Part shown: positions 27,537-36,584 of the stretch, one piece after another | How the letters are laid out: each line of letters starts with the position of its first letter | Position numbering within the stretch: position 1 is the stretch's first letter | NCBI GenBank assembly: GCA_009693785.1 | Contig: SHWP01000025.1 | Location: 1 to 45,819, forward strand | Source: Rhodospirillaceae bacterium | GTDB lineage: Bacteria > Pseudomonadota > Alphaproteobacteria > Rhodospirillales > Rhodospirillaceae | Length of the DNA stretch: 45,819 nt | Reading direction: 5' to 3' | The notes under the pieces: generated by a model | The model's input: only the letters and a program-made list of their open reading frames with translations | Told to the model about the DNA's origin: nothing | Database searches by the model: none | Program-made: the position numbers and the translations under genes

Positions 27537-27565
27537 TTGCCATTATTCCAATAATGTATTATATT
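27537..27565 (+). promoter_or_regulatory. Candidate promoter with operator for the Xre/RES module
   Basis: TTGCCA (27537-27542) and TATATT (27560-27565) are 17 bases apart. CATTATTCCAATAATG (27541-27556), with 7-base arms, fills most of the spacer. Binding of the Xre antitoxin there would repress its own operon. The ATG at 27590 or 27596 leaves a leader of about 20 bases. Confidence 0.6.
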
Positions 27566-27589
27566 TAATAGATAGTACATATATGGAAT

Positions 27590-28000
27590 ATGGCGATGAA
27601 GGCCTCCGTCCGCCGCACGACCGAGACAGAACGCAAGGCGCTGTCGGGCCCTGCCCTGCGCGCGTTCTTTCGGATTGCCGAAGACTGGGCACTCTCACCG
27701 GATGAACAAATGACTTTGCTGGGCGTGAGCGCGAAGTCCACGTTCTATAACTGGCGCAAAGACCCCGATGTGGCATTACCGCGCGACACCATGGAACGCT
27801 TGTCCTACGTGCTCGGCATCTATAAGGCGCTACAAATTTTGCTGCCCAAAGCCGAGGCCGCAGACGCGTGGGTGAAGCGGCCCAATACCGCCGCTCCCTT
27901 CGGCGGCAAGCCCGCGCTTGAGCGCATGTTGTCGGGCAACGTGGCGGACCTGTACGTGGTGCGCCAATACCTTGACGGCCAGCGGGGCGGCTGGGCGTGA
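27590..28000 (+). CDS. Xre/MbcA/ParS-type antitoxin of a RES module
   Basis: 136 residues. An HTH-like N-terminal region (RAFFRIAEDWALSPDEQMTLLG, then SAKSTFYNWRKDP) and a C-terminal MbcA/ParS toxin-binding segment (AAPFGGKPALERMLSGNVADLYVVRQYLDG) are the markers of RES-Xre antitoxins. The C-terminal tail is expected to plug the RES active site. ATG 27590 and the in-frame ATG 27596 are both possible starts; neither has a clear ribosome binding site. Its TGA overlaps the RES GTG start by four bases (GTGA), which couples toxin to antitoxin translation. Confidence 0.88.
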   Translation: MAMKASVRRTTETERKALSGPALRAFFRIAEDWALSPDEQMTLLGVSAKSTFYNWRKDPDVALPRDTMERLSYVLGIYKALQILLPKAEAADAWVKRPNTAAPFGGKPALERMLSGNVADLYVVRQYLDGQRGGWA

Positions 28001-28683
28001 GAATTCCTGTTCGCCGGGTCACGTGGCGGCCCTGCTATCGCATCGTCCCAAGCCGCTTTCCGCCGATCAATCTCTTCGAGCGCGTCGCCAACCCCGAGGA
28101 CTGGGAAGCCATTATCGCGGTTGAATCGCTCACCAACGACCGTATCCGTGATGATGCGGGACAAATTCAACTTGTGCCACCGGGTGATCGCATCAGCGGC
28201 CCCGGAGCCAGCACAATCATGGCGGCGTTCACGCATCCCAATCCCGAGGGCAGCCGGTTTAGCGATGGCAGTTATGGCGTATTCTACGCCGCGCACGATT
28301 TAGATACGGCGCTTGAGGAAACAAAATACCATCGCAGCCGATTCATGCGCGCCACAACGCAGCCAGCGATGGAATTAGATATGCGGGTGTACGCGGTGGA
28401 CCTCAATGGAAATATTCACGATATCCGGCGGCTAAAAAACAGCTTGCCGCGTGTGTATTCCCGCGACAGCTATGCCACCTCTCAAGAATTAGGACGCTCG
28501 CTGCGCGACTTGGGAAGCCACGGCATCGTCTATGACAGTGTGAGGCGGAAAGGGGGGCAGTGCGCTGCGATCTTTCGCGCGCGAGTCCTCTCGAACTGTC
28601 GGCAGGAGCGGCATTTATCTTATGTATGGGATGGCACAAAAATCACTCACGTCTACGAAAAAAGACCGCTCAACCCCGCTTAA
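27997..28683 (+). CDS. RES-domain toxin
   Basis: 228 residues. The RES signature is visible: YRIVPSRFPPINLF near the N-terminus, then SRFSDGSYGVFYAAHDLDTALEE with the Arg, Tyr and Glu residues of the active site, and SQELGRSLRDLGSHGIVYDS. RES toxins degrade NAD+ (phosphorolysis or hydrolysis). The start is GTG inside the antitoxin stop codon. Together with the upstream gene it is a complete RES-Xre toxin-antitoxin pair. Activity is inferred from the family. Confidence 0.9.
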   Translation: MRIPVRRVTWRPCYRIVPSRFPPINLFERVANPEDWEAIIAVESLTNDRIRDDAGQIQLVPPGDRISGPGASTIMAAFTHPNPEGSRFSDGSYGVFYAAHDLDTALEETKYHRSRFMRATTQPAMELDMRVYAVDLNGNIHDIRRLKNSLPRVYSRDSYATSQELGRSLRDLGSHGIVYDSVRRKGGQCAAIFRARVLSNCRQERHLSYVWDGTKITHVYEKRPLNPA

Positions 28684-28718
28684 AGTTTCACGACTTTTTA
28701 CTCTGAGCCTGAACTCTA

Positions 28719-29774
28719 ATGCAGTTTCACTTCTTTGGACGGATTTATCGCACTCCGACTGATGAGATCAGCCTTTTCGACGTTTGGTCCGTGGCGAAGG
28801 GCGAGTTGAGCGGCATCGGCGACGCGACGCTCAATAACCTCAGAGAGGACTCCGAGCTTGCCGTGTTGCACAGGGAAGTGGCCTGGCAGGCTCAGGCCAT
28901 CATCGAATTTGTCGATCTTCTCGGTCAGCACATTCCGAGCAAAGGCCGGTGGCAGCATATAAGTTATCTCTACTTTGAGGCGCTAAGTTCGCTTAGAGAA
29001 TCCGTTATCACGGGACTCAATGGCTCAACGCGCGCGTCTCTGAGCGTACTCCGCTCCGCTTTTGAGATGTTCTTGATTCATTGCTGGTGGCAGGAGCGTC
29101 TCTTTCTTAAAGAGACGTTTGAGCCCTACTACGAATGGCTAAGCGGGGAAAAACCCCTACCTCCGTTTAAGAACATCGTCCAGCAGAACTTTAAGACCTT
29201 CAATTTACCGAAGAGCGATCTGAGCTTCGATAAGGTCATGGAGACGTACAAACAACTCTGTTCCTACGTCCATGCTCCATTGCTGCATGAGTCGATAACG
29301 ACGATCAATGCGGGAAACGCCCGCATCGCGACGAAAGACGCATTGTTGCATTGGTTGACGATGACGAAGCTGGCGCTTCGCATCGTTCTAGAACATTTGA
29401 TCTTCCATAAGCCACAGTGTCTTTTCCCAGTGGATCTCAACAAGAAGTTCGCGTTCAGCCCTCCGGTGGGAATGTATTTCGATCTATACAACGCCGTGCC
29501 TATGCAAGCTGCATTGGGCAGTGAGCTTTATGAGAAATACCGTCAGGGCGCTAAAGGTGCTCAGGTCATAGAAGATTTGATGAGTTTTTACGACAACCAG
29601 GATGATCTGACGCAACAGCAGATTCTTGACACCTGGGGCGAGGTAGATGTGCGAGATTTCGGAGCCGACGTTCCAGCAGATATCGAGACTCGTTGGATAC
29701 TCGTTAAGTCGCGTATGCGCGTCTTGAGCATGTCACTCTCGTATGGCGCTATGGAAACGGCATTCACGTTGTGA
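28719..29774 (+). CDS. Hypothetical helical protein beside the RES-Xre module
   Basis: 351 residues; I do not recognise the family. There is no signal peptide or membrane segment. Predicted helices dominate: RASLSVLRSAFEMFLIHCWWQ near 110-130 and a YKQLCSYVHAPLLHE segment near 186-200 that loosely resembles the Y-x-x-L-x-x-Y-x-H pattern of HEPN/DUF5677-like proteins. The gene begins 35 bases after the RES stop, is AT-richer than the core genes and ends in a strong hairpin terminator. It may be cargo of the same accessory block. No ribosome binding site is clear at ATG 28719. Confidence 0.6.
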   Translation: MQFHFFGRIYRTPTDEISLFDVWSVAKGELSGIGDATLNNLREDSELAVLHREVAWQAQAIIEFVDLLGQHIPSKGRWQHISYLYFEALSSLRESVITGLNGSTRASLSVLRSAFEMFLIHCWWQERLFLKETFEPYYEWLSGEKPLPPFKNIVQQNFKTFNLPKSDLSFDKVMETYKQLCSYVHAPLLHESITTINAGNARIATKDALLHWLTMTKLALRIVLEHLIFHKPQCLFPVDLNKKFAFSPPVGMYFDLYNAVPMQAALGSELYEKYRQGAKGAQVIEDLMSFYDNQDDLTQQQILDTWGEVDVRDFGADVPADIETRWILVKSRMRVLSMSLSYGAMETAFTL

Positions 29775-29826
29775 GAGAGCGTGAAGCGCGTTTTCAATTA
29801 ATCCTCAACGCGGCGCTCTAAAAGCG

Positions 29827-29867
29827 ACAGCCGTGCAATCAAATTTGGACTGCACGGCTGTTATTTT
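29827..29867. terminator. Bidirectional hairpin terminator
   Basis: ACAGCCGTGCA (29827-29837) and TGCACGGCTGT (29851-29861) form a perfect 11-base stem. TATTTT follows on the plus strand, and CGCTTTT on the minus strand, so it can end both the 351-residue gene and the convergent TonB receptor gene. Confidence 0.88.
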
Positions 29868-29893
29868 AAACGACGAATCTAAAAAGCTTGGAC

Positions 29894-32413
29894 TTAGAAA
29901 TTATACTTTATGCGCAAGCCGAAATCGCGTTTGTCGGGCACGCCCACGAAAATGCCTTGCGGGAAGCCGAAGGCCGGGAAGCCAAAGCCCGTCGGCAGCG
30001 CCTGGAAGATCGACCCGGCAGACCCTTGGAACACGTTACGGAAAGAGTAATCCCAATCGCGATTGTCGAACAGGTTGGTGGCATACAACTCAATCGACAG
30101 GGTTTCGGTCTCAACGCCGATACGCGCATTGATGCGGTAGTAGGGATCGGACTTGAGGATATTGGCTTCGCTGTCCCATGCCCGGCCGGTGTAATTCACG
30201 TCGCCGCGCAAGAACCAATCCCAATCGCCAACGAACTTGTTGCGATAGGTCGAGGCCAGCGAGGCGCTGACATTTGGCACGCGCGCCAAGTGGTTGCCAT
30301 CGAAGCGCGTCACGTTAGAGGTGAGCTGGGCCAGGAACGGCTGCACGAAGTTGGTGTACTTGCCGGTTTGGTAGCTAGCCTTGAGGTTCACATCCCACTG
30401 ATCGGTTAGGATCGCCGTGCTTTCCCACTCGATGCCCTTCAACTTGGCATCGCCGGGAACGATGATGCCAGTAAAGGTGAATGTCGTCGCCGCACCCAAG
30501 GTGGTCGGCACCACGAAGGCCGCGGTGGCCTTTAGGTTCGACCACGTCATTTTGTAGGCGGCGAGCGTGTACTGGAAGCGGCCATCGAACAGCTGCTGCT
30601 TCGAGCCGATTTCAAAGCTGTCGAGCTTGTCCGAGTCCGATAAGTTCGTCACACCTGGAAACGCCGCCTCGATCAGGCCGCGATGGAAGGCGCTGGCCGT
30701 GGCGTACTGGCCATTGAAGGTGCCCGGCAACACGCCGCGCGCCCAGCTGGCATACAGCGTCCAATCCTCGACGGGTTTGTAGTTGACGATCACGCGCGGC
30801 AGCCAATCTTTGAATGCGGCGTTCAAACCCGGCGCCGACGTGAGACGGCCTTGGTCTTTCTGATAGCGGATTTCGCCTTGCAGGCTCAGTTGCTCGGTGA
30901 TGTCGTATTCCAGCGAGCCGAAGACTGCTTTCACCTTGGCCAATTCGCCGTTATTGGCGTCGAGCGCACCGGGCGTCAACGCCGAAACCGGCGCAGTATT
31001 GAATGGAACGTTGGGAGCCGTGCGCGACTGGTACAACACCGAACCGCCACCACCATAGCTGGAATAAAAATCACCGTCATAGAGATTGCCACCGATCATC
31101 CAGCGCAGCTTTTGATCCGCATCGGATTCAATGCGCGCCTCGAAGTGTTTGACCTTGGACAATGCCGGTGCCGCGCCATAAATGTTTTCTTCGTTGGAGC
31201 GGTCGCTGTCGAAGATACCCATTGTTTTGGTATCGTCGTAACCCGCGTTGAAGTTCAGGCTGATGCCGTTTTCGAATGTGAATTGGCCTTGGCCCGTCAA
31301 ACGGGTGATGTTGCGCAAGATACCAAAGTGATCGAGCTTGGGTGCGCGCGCAATCAACGGGTCATTCAGGCTGTTGTTGACGAAGGCGTTGATCAAGCCG
31401 TTGGGGTTGCCAAGGCTGGCCAAACGCGGGCTACGCAGATTGGTATTGACCGAAATAACCCCCGCGCCAACTTCCCGTACCGTGGGAATATGGCCGCAGA
31501 TGTAGGGGATGGACAAAGCAAACGTGCGTGGCGCCTTGGTGACTGCGTCAAATCCTTGGAACGTCCGCCCGGCGCAAGAATTATTGCCATGCAACGGACC
31601 CGACAAATGCGCAAGCGGGCCGTGGCTGTCTTCGTCGCGCTGATAGTAGCCGCGGAATCGCAACCAGGCGTTATCGCTTGGCGTCGCATACAGCGTGGCC
31701 GACGCGGACTTCGTGGTTTCCTCACCCAGCTTGCCGCCATCCAGCGCCGTATAATGCGCGCCCTTCTTATGTGTCAGTAACGAGGTGCGCGCCGCAAGCT
31801 TACCGGACACCAGCGGTCCCTCGAAGCTAAGGTTCATGTCGTAGGAATTGCGGGTCGATCCCGTCGCGTTGATTTCCCCCGCGTACTCATCGCCGGGATT
31901 GCGCGTGATGAAATTGATCGCGCCGCCGAAGGTGTTGCGTCCGAAATAGGCGTTTTGCGGCCCCTTCAACACTTCGACGCGCTGGACGTCGGTCGTGTTG
32001 ACGGCGTTGACGCCACCCAGAATATAGATGCCATCCATGAACACCGCCCCGGTTTGGATGCGCGGCAATGAGTTGGCCGACGTCAAGCCGCGGAAGTTCA
32101 GGATGGGGATGTAACGGCCCGCACCGTTGCCGCCGACGGTTTGCATGTAGGCACCGGGGGCAAGCTTGCTGATTTGCCGCATGTCGAAGATTTGCGCCTT
32201 TTGAATGTCTTGGGCGCTGAACACCGTGACCGAGATGGGAATATCGAGCAGCTTTTCTTCGCGTTTACGCGAGGTGACAACAATTTCTTCCAGCGCGGTG
32301 GCTTGCGACACCTGCGTGCGCTCGGCCTGCTGGGCGAACGATGGTGCTGACAGGCCTACAAGACTCACTGTCGACAGCATCAAGGCGCGCGCGGCAAATG
32401 AACGGATGTGCAT
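29894..32413 (-). CDS. TonB-dependent receptor
   Basis: 839 residues from the chosen ATG 32413, which has GGGGGAGA six bases upstream. It has a signal peptide (ALMLSTVSLVGLSAPSFA), then EEIVVTSRKREEKLLDIPIS, the TonB-box-like region and start of the plug. The plug core continues (RVEVLKGPQNAYFGRNTFGGAINFI), followed by a 22-strand barrel and a terminal IKYNF whose final Phe suits BAM insertion. It imports a bulky nutrient across the outer membrane using TonB energy. The substrate is unknown; the neighbours (oligopeptide-binding protein, kinase-like protein, gor) do not settle it. A TATAAA element on the minus strand lies near 32480. Confidence 0.92.
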   Translation of the reverse strand: MHIRSFAARALMLSTVSLVGLSAPSFAQQAERTQVSQATALEEIVVTSRKREEKLLDIPISVTVFSAQDIQKAQIFDMRQISKLAPGAYMQTVGGNGAGRYIPILNFRGLTSANSLPRIQTGAVFMDGIYILGGVNAVNTTDVQRVEVLKGPQNAYFGRNTFGGAINFITRNPGDEYAGEINATGSTRNSYDMNLSFEGPLVSGKLAARTSLLTHKKGAHYTALDGGKLGEETTKSASATLYATPSDNAWLRFRGYYQRDEDSHGPLAHLSGPLHGNNSCAGRTFQGFDAVTKAPRTFALSIPYICGHIPTVREVGAGVISVNTNLRSPRLASLGNPNGLINAFVNNSLNDPLIARAPKLDHFGILRNITRLTGQGQFTFENGISLNFNAGYDDTKTMGIFDSDRSNEENIYGAAPALSKVKHFEARIESDADQKLRWMIGGNLYDGDFYSSYGGGGSVLYQSRTAPNVPFNTAPVSALTPGALDANNGELAKVKAVFGSLEYDITEQLSLQGEIRYQKDQGRLTSAPGLNAAFKDWLPRVIVNYKPVEDWTLYASWARGVLPGTFNGQYATASAFHRGLIEAAFPGVTNLSDSDKLDSFEIGSKQQLFDGRFQYTLAAYKMTWSNLKATAAFVVPTTLGAATTFTFTGIIVPGDAKLKGIEWESTAILTDQWDVNLKASYQTGKYTNFVQPFLAQLTSNVTRFDGNHLARVPNVSASLASTYRNKFVGDWDWFLRGDVNYTGRAWDSEANILKSDPYYRINARIGVETETLSIELYATNLFDNRDWDYSFRNVFQGSAGSIFQALPTGFGFPAFGFPQGIFVGVPDKRDFGLRIKYNF

Positions 32414-32553
32414 TTTCAATCTCCCCCAAGACTCAACCACCCGGCCTTACCCCGCCCGGGCAGTGTTTTCACATGCACTCTTTATATGTTTTGTTCAGAG
32501 AACTCAGCACCAGACTCCACACGTTTGTTCACTAGTCGGGCGGTGTGACAAAT

Positions 32554-33549
32554 CTACAACAGGCCCAGACCCTGGGCCCGGCTGGAAATTGAGGCGGCAA
32601 ACCAATCGAGGTCGCGGAATCTCAAGGGGGCATGGCCGATACAATTCATATGCTTGGTAAAGCCCACCAAAAGACGGAATTCCTTAGCCAGGAGAAAGAG
32701 GTCGAATGAGGCCTTTTCCAGGGCGCAGAGCGGGCGAACCTGCTCATAGCCCGCCATGAACGCCTCGGCATAGATAGGGTCATGGCCGCCATAGTTATTG
32801 GCCCACGTATAACAAGCCAGGTCTTGGATAAAGCAATCATCGCCAGCGTTATCGAAATCCAACAGCGTGAAATCGCCACCCGGTTTCACATGGACGTTAT
32901 TGAAATGAAAGTCGCCATGATTGGGCCCGCGCGGTAGCGATGTCTCAACGCCCTTGACCGCGCGCGTCAACGCCTCGGCGACGTGCGTGTAAAGTTTAAG
33001 GTCATCGGGGCGGTCGAACAGAAGCTCTTTCAAGTACACAAGATTGGCCAGAAACGCCGTCGACGGATTTGCGGTGCGCGCGACGCTAGGCCGAAAGTCA
33101 GCGCCTGCGATATGAATGCGGGCAAACATGGCGCCCATGTTGCGCGCAACGCCAGCATCGGGGGCTGCGCCAAATTTCTTGCCCTCGGCCCACTGAAACA
33201 GTCCAACCGGACGCGGCCCCTCGGGCACATCGGCCAAAAAGAACGGGCTGCCATCAGTGGCCTTGGTTCCGCCCGCCACTGGAATGCCGCGCGATTGCAA
33301 GAAATCCAAAAACTCAAGTTCGTAGGTGACATCGTTCACGCTGCGCCAACTCGCGCGCCATGCGCGCAACGCATACCTGCGCGCATCGTCATGAACGATG
33401 TAAATGTCATTCATGCCGCGATAGAATAATTGGCAGACCGGCGGACCGTCGAACGTGTAGCGCCGCGCCAACTCGGCGGCGAGGCTGCGGACATCGAGCA
33501 CCGAATGCGAAATTGATATAGGGGCAGATGAAATGGCGGCGCGCGGCAT
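32554..33549 (-). CDS. Aminoglycoside phosphotransferase-fold (APH/SrkA-like) kinase
   Basis: 331 residues from the chosen ATG 33549; a longer reading frame to 33609 would overlap the substrate-binding gene. The kinase catalytic loop is NHGDFHFNNVHV, and TLLDFDNAGDD supplies the metal-binding Asp. RRYALRAWRAS carries the ATP-site strand. The family includes SrkA, homoserine kinase and choline kinase; the substrate here cannot be told. No ribosome binding site is clear. It follows the peptide-binding protein by 17 bases and precedes the TonB receptor by 140, so it may be part of the same unit. Confidence 0.78.
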   Translation of the reverse strand: MPRAAISSAPISISHSVLDVRSLAAELARRYTFDGPPVCQLFYRGMNDIYIVHDDARRYALRAWRASWRSVNDVTYELEFLDFLQSRGIPVAGGTKATDGSPFFLADVPEGPRPVGLFQWAEGKKFGAAPDAGVARNMGAMFARIHIAGADFRPSVARTANPSTAFLANLVYLKELLFDRPDDLKLYTHVAEALTRAVKGVETSLPRGPNHGDFHFNNVHVKPGGDFTLLDFDNAGDDCFIQDLACYTWANNYGGHDPIYAEAFMAGYEQVRPLCALEKASFDLFLLAKEFRLLVGFTKHMNCIGHAPLRFRDLDWFAASISSRAQGLGLL

Positions 33550-33566
33550 GGATTTTGGGGACTGCC

Positions 33567-35078
33567 CTATTTCAGCGACAAATTTTCGTACTGAATGCCC
33601 ATGTGCCAAACATCGAGCCCGCTGACTTTATTGCTGGCGGCATAGGTATCGGCCACATAAAGAATCCAAATGGCGGGATAGGCTTCGCGCATCCGGGCCA
33701 CCAACTCTTGCAACCGAGGCAGGCGTTGGGCCGGGTTCATCTCCGAGGCGACGTCCCTGATGGCCGGCACAAGCGCCGGGTCGCAATTGAACGGATGGTC
33801 CTTCACGCACGAGGCAGTCTCGATGGGCCGGGCGGCATCGTAGGTCGAGCCGCTATCCCACACCCAGCCGAACAGATCCGTGTCGCCCCACTCGCTGGTG
33901 ACATAACTTTGCAGCCACTGGGCATAGGTGATGGAACGCAATTCCACATCGATGCCAAGGCTGCGGATGCTTTGCGCGACTTGCTGATAAATCAACTCAT
34001 CGGACGCCAGCTGACCTAAAAATACGCTGATGCGTAGCTTGAAGCCATTGGCGTATCCTGCTTCGGCCAGCAGCGCCTTGGCTCCAGTGGGGTCAAATGG
34101 GATGGGTGGTATGCTGGGGTTATAGCCGTTCGTGACAGGTGCTGCCCCTTGGTTGGCGGGCTTCACGCGGCCATCGAACACCGAGCGCACCAGGCCCTCG
34201 CGGTCCACCGACATGGCCAGCGCCTTGCGCACGCGCACATCGTTGATGGGCGACTTTTCATTGCCAACCAGCCGGAAGGTCAGGGCCATGACCTGCGATT
34301 TTTCCAGCGAACGGATTTGAAAGCCCTGCTCGGGCAATTGCCGCAGTTCGTCGGGCCCCAGCCTGGCCGCCACGTCGATTTGGCCCGACAGCAGCGCCTG
34401 CACCCGGCGCACGGGCTCGACCACCGTATATAAGTCGATGGCATCGACCTTGGGCGCGCGCCAACTGTCCTTGAACGCGACGAACTTGGTCACCGCGCTG
34501 CCCCTGCCCCAATCGGCCAGCTTAAACGAACCGGTGCCGCTGGGGTTTTGCGCGAAGCCCTCTTCGCCCAGCTTGGCCCAAGCCGTGGGCGAGACAATAA
34601 AAATCATGCTCATGCGCCGGGGCAACACTGCATCGGGCTCGCGCGTGTCGATCTCGAATGTCAGGTCATCGATGCGCCGCAAGGCCGCGATGTTTTTGAC
34701 CTCGCTCGACACATAATACTTGGCGCTCTCGGGCCTTTGGAGAAGTTTGAGGGTGGCGATAATGGCCGCGGCATTGCAGGGCGAGCCATCGTGAAACGTC
34801 ACACCTGGGCGCAATACGAACCGCCACGTGGCAGGCTTTGTGTTCACCCACGATAACGCCAACCCCGGCTGCAGCACGCCCTTGGGGTCGATACGTGTCA
34901 GAGCATCGAACATGGCGATCCAGATTTCGCTTGAGGGCTGGCCCACGGCGGTGAACGGCACACCCAAGCTGGGCGGCAAGGCCCCACGCGCGATGCGAAT
35001 AGTGGCGGCCTCAGACGCCGACGTGCTGACCAGAATGCCAGCGGCAATAACCGCACAGGCCCTGAGGATACCGCGCAT
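33567..35078 (-). CDS. Periplasmic peptide/oligopeptide-binding protein (SBP family 5)
   Basis: 503 residues with a signal peptide (ACAVIAAGILVSTSASEA). The ABC-type family 5 pattern is present: LALSWVNTKPATWRFVLRPGVTFHDGSP, and further down VRKALAMSVDREGLV and SDELIYQQVAQSIRSLGIDVEL. It binds a peptide, nickel-chelate or similar ligand for a membrane permease. No permease or ATPase gene is next to it, so it is an orphan. It starts 2 bases from the gor stop, so it is likely in the gor operon. Confidence 0.88.
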   Translation of the reverse strand: MRGILRACAVIAAGILVSTSASEAATIRIARGALPPSLGVPFTAVGQPSSEIWIAMFDALTRIDPKGVLQPGLALSWVNTKPATWRFVLRPGVTFHDGSPCNAAAIIATLKLLQRPESAKYYVSSEVKNIAALRRIDDLTFEIDTREPDAVLPRRMSMIFIVSPTAWAKLGEEGFAQNPSGTGSFKLADWGRGSAVTKFVAFKDSWRAPKVDAIDLYTVVEPVRRVQALLSGQIDVAARLGPDELRQLPEQGFQIRSLEKSQVMALTFRLVGNEKSPINDVRVRKALAMSVDREGLVRSVFDGRVKPANQGAAPVTNGYNPSIPPIPFDPTGAKALLAEAGYANGFKLRISVFLGQLASDELIYQQVAQSIRSLGIDVELRSITYAQWLQSYVTSEWGDTDLFGWVWDSGSTYDAARPIETASCVKDHPFNCDPALVPAIRDVASEMNPAQRLPRLQELVARMREAYPAIWILYVADTYAASNKVSGLDVWHMGIQYENLSLK

Positions 35079-35080
35079 GT

Positions 35081-36457
35081 TTATTTTTTCTCGCCGCCCG
35101 GCGTTGGCGTGCTGACGGGTTCGCGCATGGTGACGAACTCCTCGGCGGCTGTGGGGTGAATGCCCACGGTGGCATCGAACTGCGACTTGGTCGCCCCGGC
35201 CTTGAGCGCTACCGCCAAGCCCTGGATGATCTCAGGCGCGTCATCGCCGACCATGTGGCAACCCAGCACTCGATCGGATTTCTTATCGACCACCAGTTTC
35301 ATCAGCGTGCGCTGATCGCGCCCCGAGAGGGTGTGGATCATGGGTTTGAACGAGGTGCGGAAAATCGCCACATCGTGGGTCTTGCGCGCATCCTCCTCTG
35401 ACAACCCCACCACACTGACCGGCGGCTGACTGAACACCGCCGAGGCGATGTTGGCGTAATCCATCCGCATGGGGTTTTTGTTGAACTGAGTCTCGGCAAA
35501 CATGCGCCCTTCGTTGATGGCCACCGGCGTGAGGTTGATGCGATCGGTGACATCGCCAAGCGCGAAGATGTTTTGAACCGTGGAGCCGCTCCAACCGTCG
35601 ACAACCACGGCGCCCTTGTCGTTGAGCGCGATGCCAACCTCCTTGAGGCCGAGCTTGGCCGTGCTGGGCGCGCGGCCCGTCGCACTCATCACGCAATCAA
35701 CCATTAACGCCGATCCATCGTCGAGCGCGGCAGTGAACACCGCGCCCGATTTTGTAACTGATGAAATTTTGCGGCTTGCGTGAATCTTGATGCCTTTTTT
35801 GATGAGTTCATTTTGCAAGTGCGCGCGCACATCGCCGTCAAACCCGCGCAGCACATGACTGGCGCGGATCACCAAGTGAACCTCCGAGCCCAGTGCGCGG
35901 AAGATGCCCGCGAACTCCACCGCGATGTATCCGCCGCCAAAAATCACGATACGTTGCGGTCGCTGCTTGAGGTCCAGCGCTTCGTTAGAGGTGATCATAT
36001 GTTCGCGACCGGGAATCTCGGGCACCACCGGCCAGCCGCCCGTGGCGATGAGAATTTTCTCAGCCGTCAGCCGTTTGCCATTGACCTCGACCGTGTGCGC
36101 ATCGGCCAGCACACCGTGACCTTGAACTAAGGTATTCCCCGCGCCCGTGAGCAGGTTTTTATAGGCCGCCTCAAGCCGGTCGAGTTCCTTGTCTTTGGCG
36201 GCAATCAGCGCGGGCCAGTCGTGCGTGGCGCCGTCGATGGTCCAGCCAAAGCCGCGCGCATCGTCGATGTATTCGCCAAAATGCGCGCCGATCACGAGTA
36301 ATTTTTTGGGCACGCAGCCGCGCATCACGCAGGTGCCGCCAACGCGGCTGTGCTCGATCACGGCGACTTTGGCGCCGTATTTACCCGCCATGCGGCTGGC
36401 CCGCACGCCGCCGGACCCAGCGCCAATGGTGATCAGGTCGTAGTCAAAGCGGGTCAT
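35081..36457 (-). CDS. gor: Glutathione-disulfide reductase
   Basis: 458 residues. The FAD site GAGSGGVRASRMA, the redox pair C43-x4-C48 in GGTCVMRGCVPKK, the NAD(P)H-binding GGGYIAVEFAGIF and the C-terminal active-site HPTAAEE give a complete pyridine nucleotide-disulfide reductase. GR is the best match; related mercury or trypanothione reductases differ in these blocks. It keeps glutathione reduced. It is the first gene of a minus-strand run with the binding protein and kinase-like gene. Confidence 0.92.
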   Translation of the reverse strand: MTRFDYDLITIGAGSGGVRASRMAGKYGAKVAVIEHSRVGGTCVMRGCVPKKLLVIGAHFGEYIDDARGFGWTIDGATHDWPALIAAKDKELDRLEAAYKNLLTGAGNTLVQGHGVLADAHTVEVNGKRLTAEKILIATGGWPVVPEIPGREHMITSNEALDLKQRPQRIVIFGGGYIAVEFAGIFRALGSEVHLVIRASHVLRGFDGDVRAHLQNELIKKGIKIHASRKISSVTKSGAVFTAALDDGSALMVDCVMSATGRAPSTAKLGLKEVGIALNDKGAVVVDGWSGSTVQNIFALGDVTDRINLTPVAINEGRMFAETQFNKNPMRMDYANIASAVFSQPPVSVVGLSEEDARKTHDVAIFRTSFKPMIHTLSGRDQRTLMKLVVDKKSDRVLGCHMVGDDAPEIIQGLAVALKAGATKSQFDATVGIHPTAAEEFVTMREPVSTPTPGGEKK

Positions 36458-36584
36458 GAATCCTCAGGTGTTCGTCAGGGCCCCTGTCATCGCGCGGCTT
36501 GTTCCCGCGATCCAGAGGTTTTTGGTGTTCTTAAGTATCATAAAACGGCTTAAGATAGGCCCACACAACTAAAGGAGGTCGGCC

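Noticed and set aside
30683-31780. 365-codon plus-strand open frame
   Set aside because: Antisense to the TonB receptor, which has strong family motifs over the same bases.
36530-36554. Two CTTAAG hexamers before the TPR gene
   Set aside because: Six-base palindromes of this kind are expected by chance; no larger symmetry joins them.
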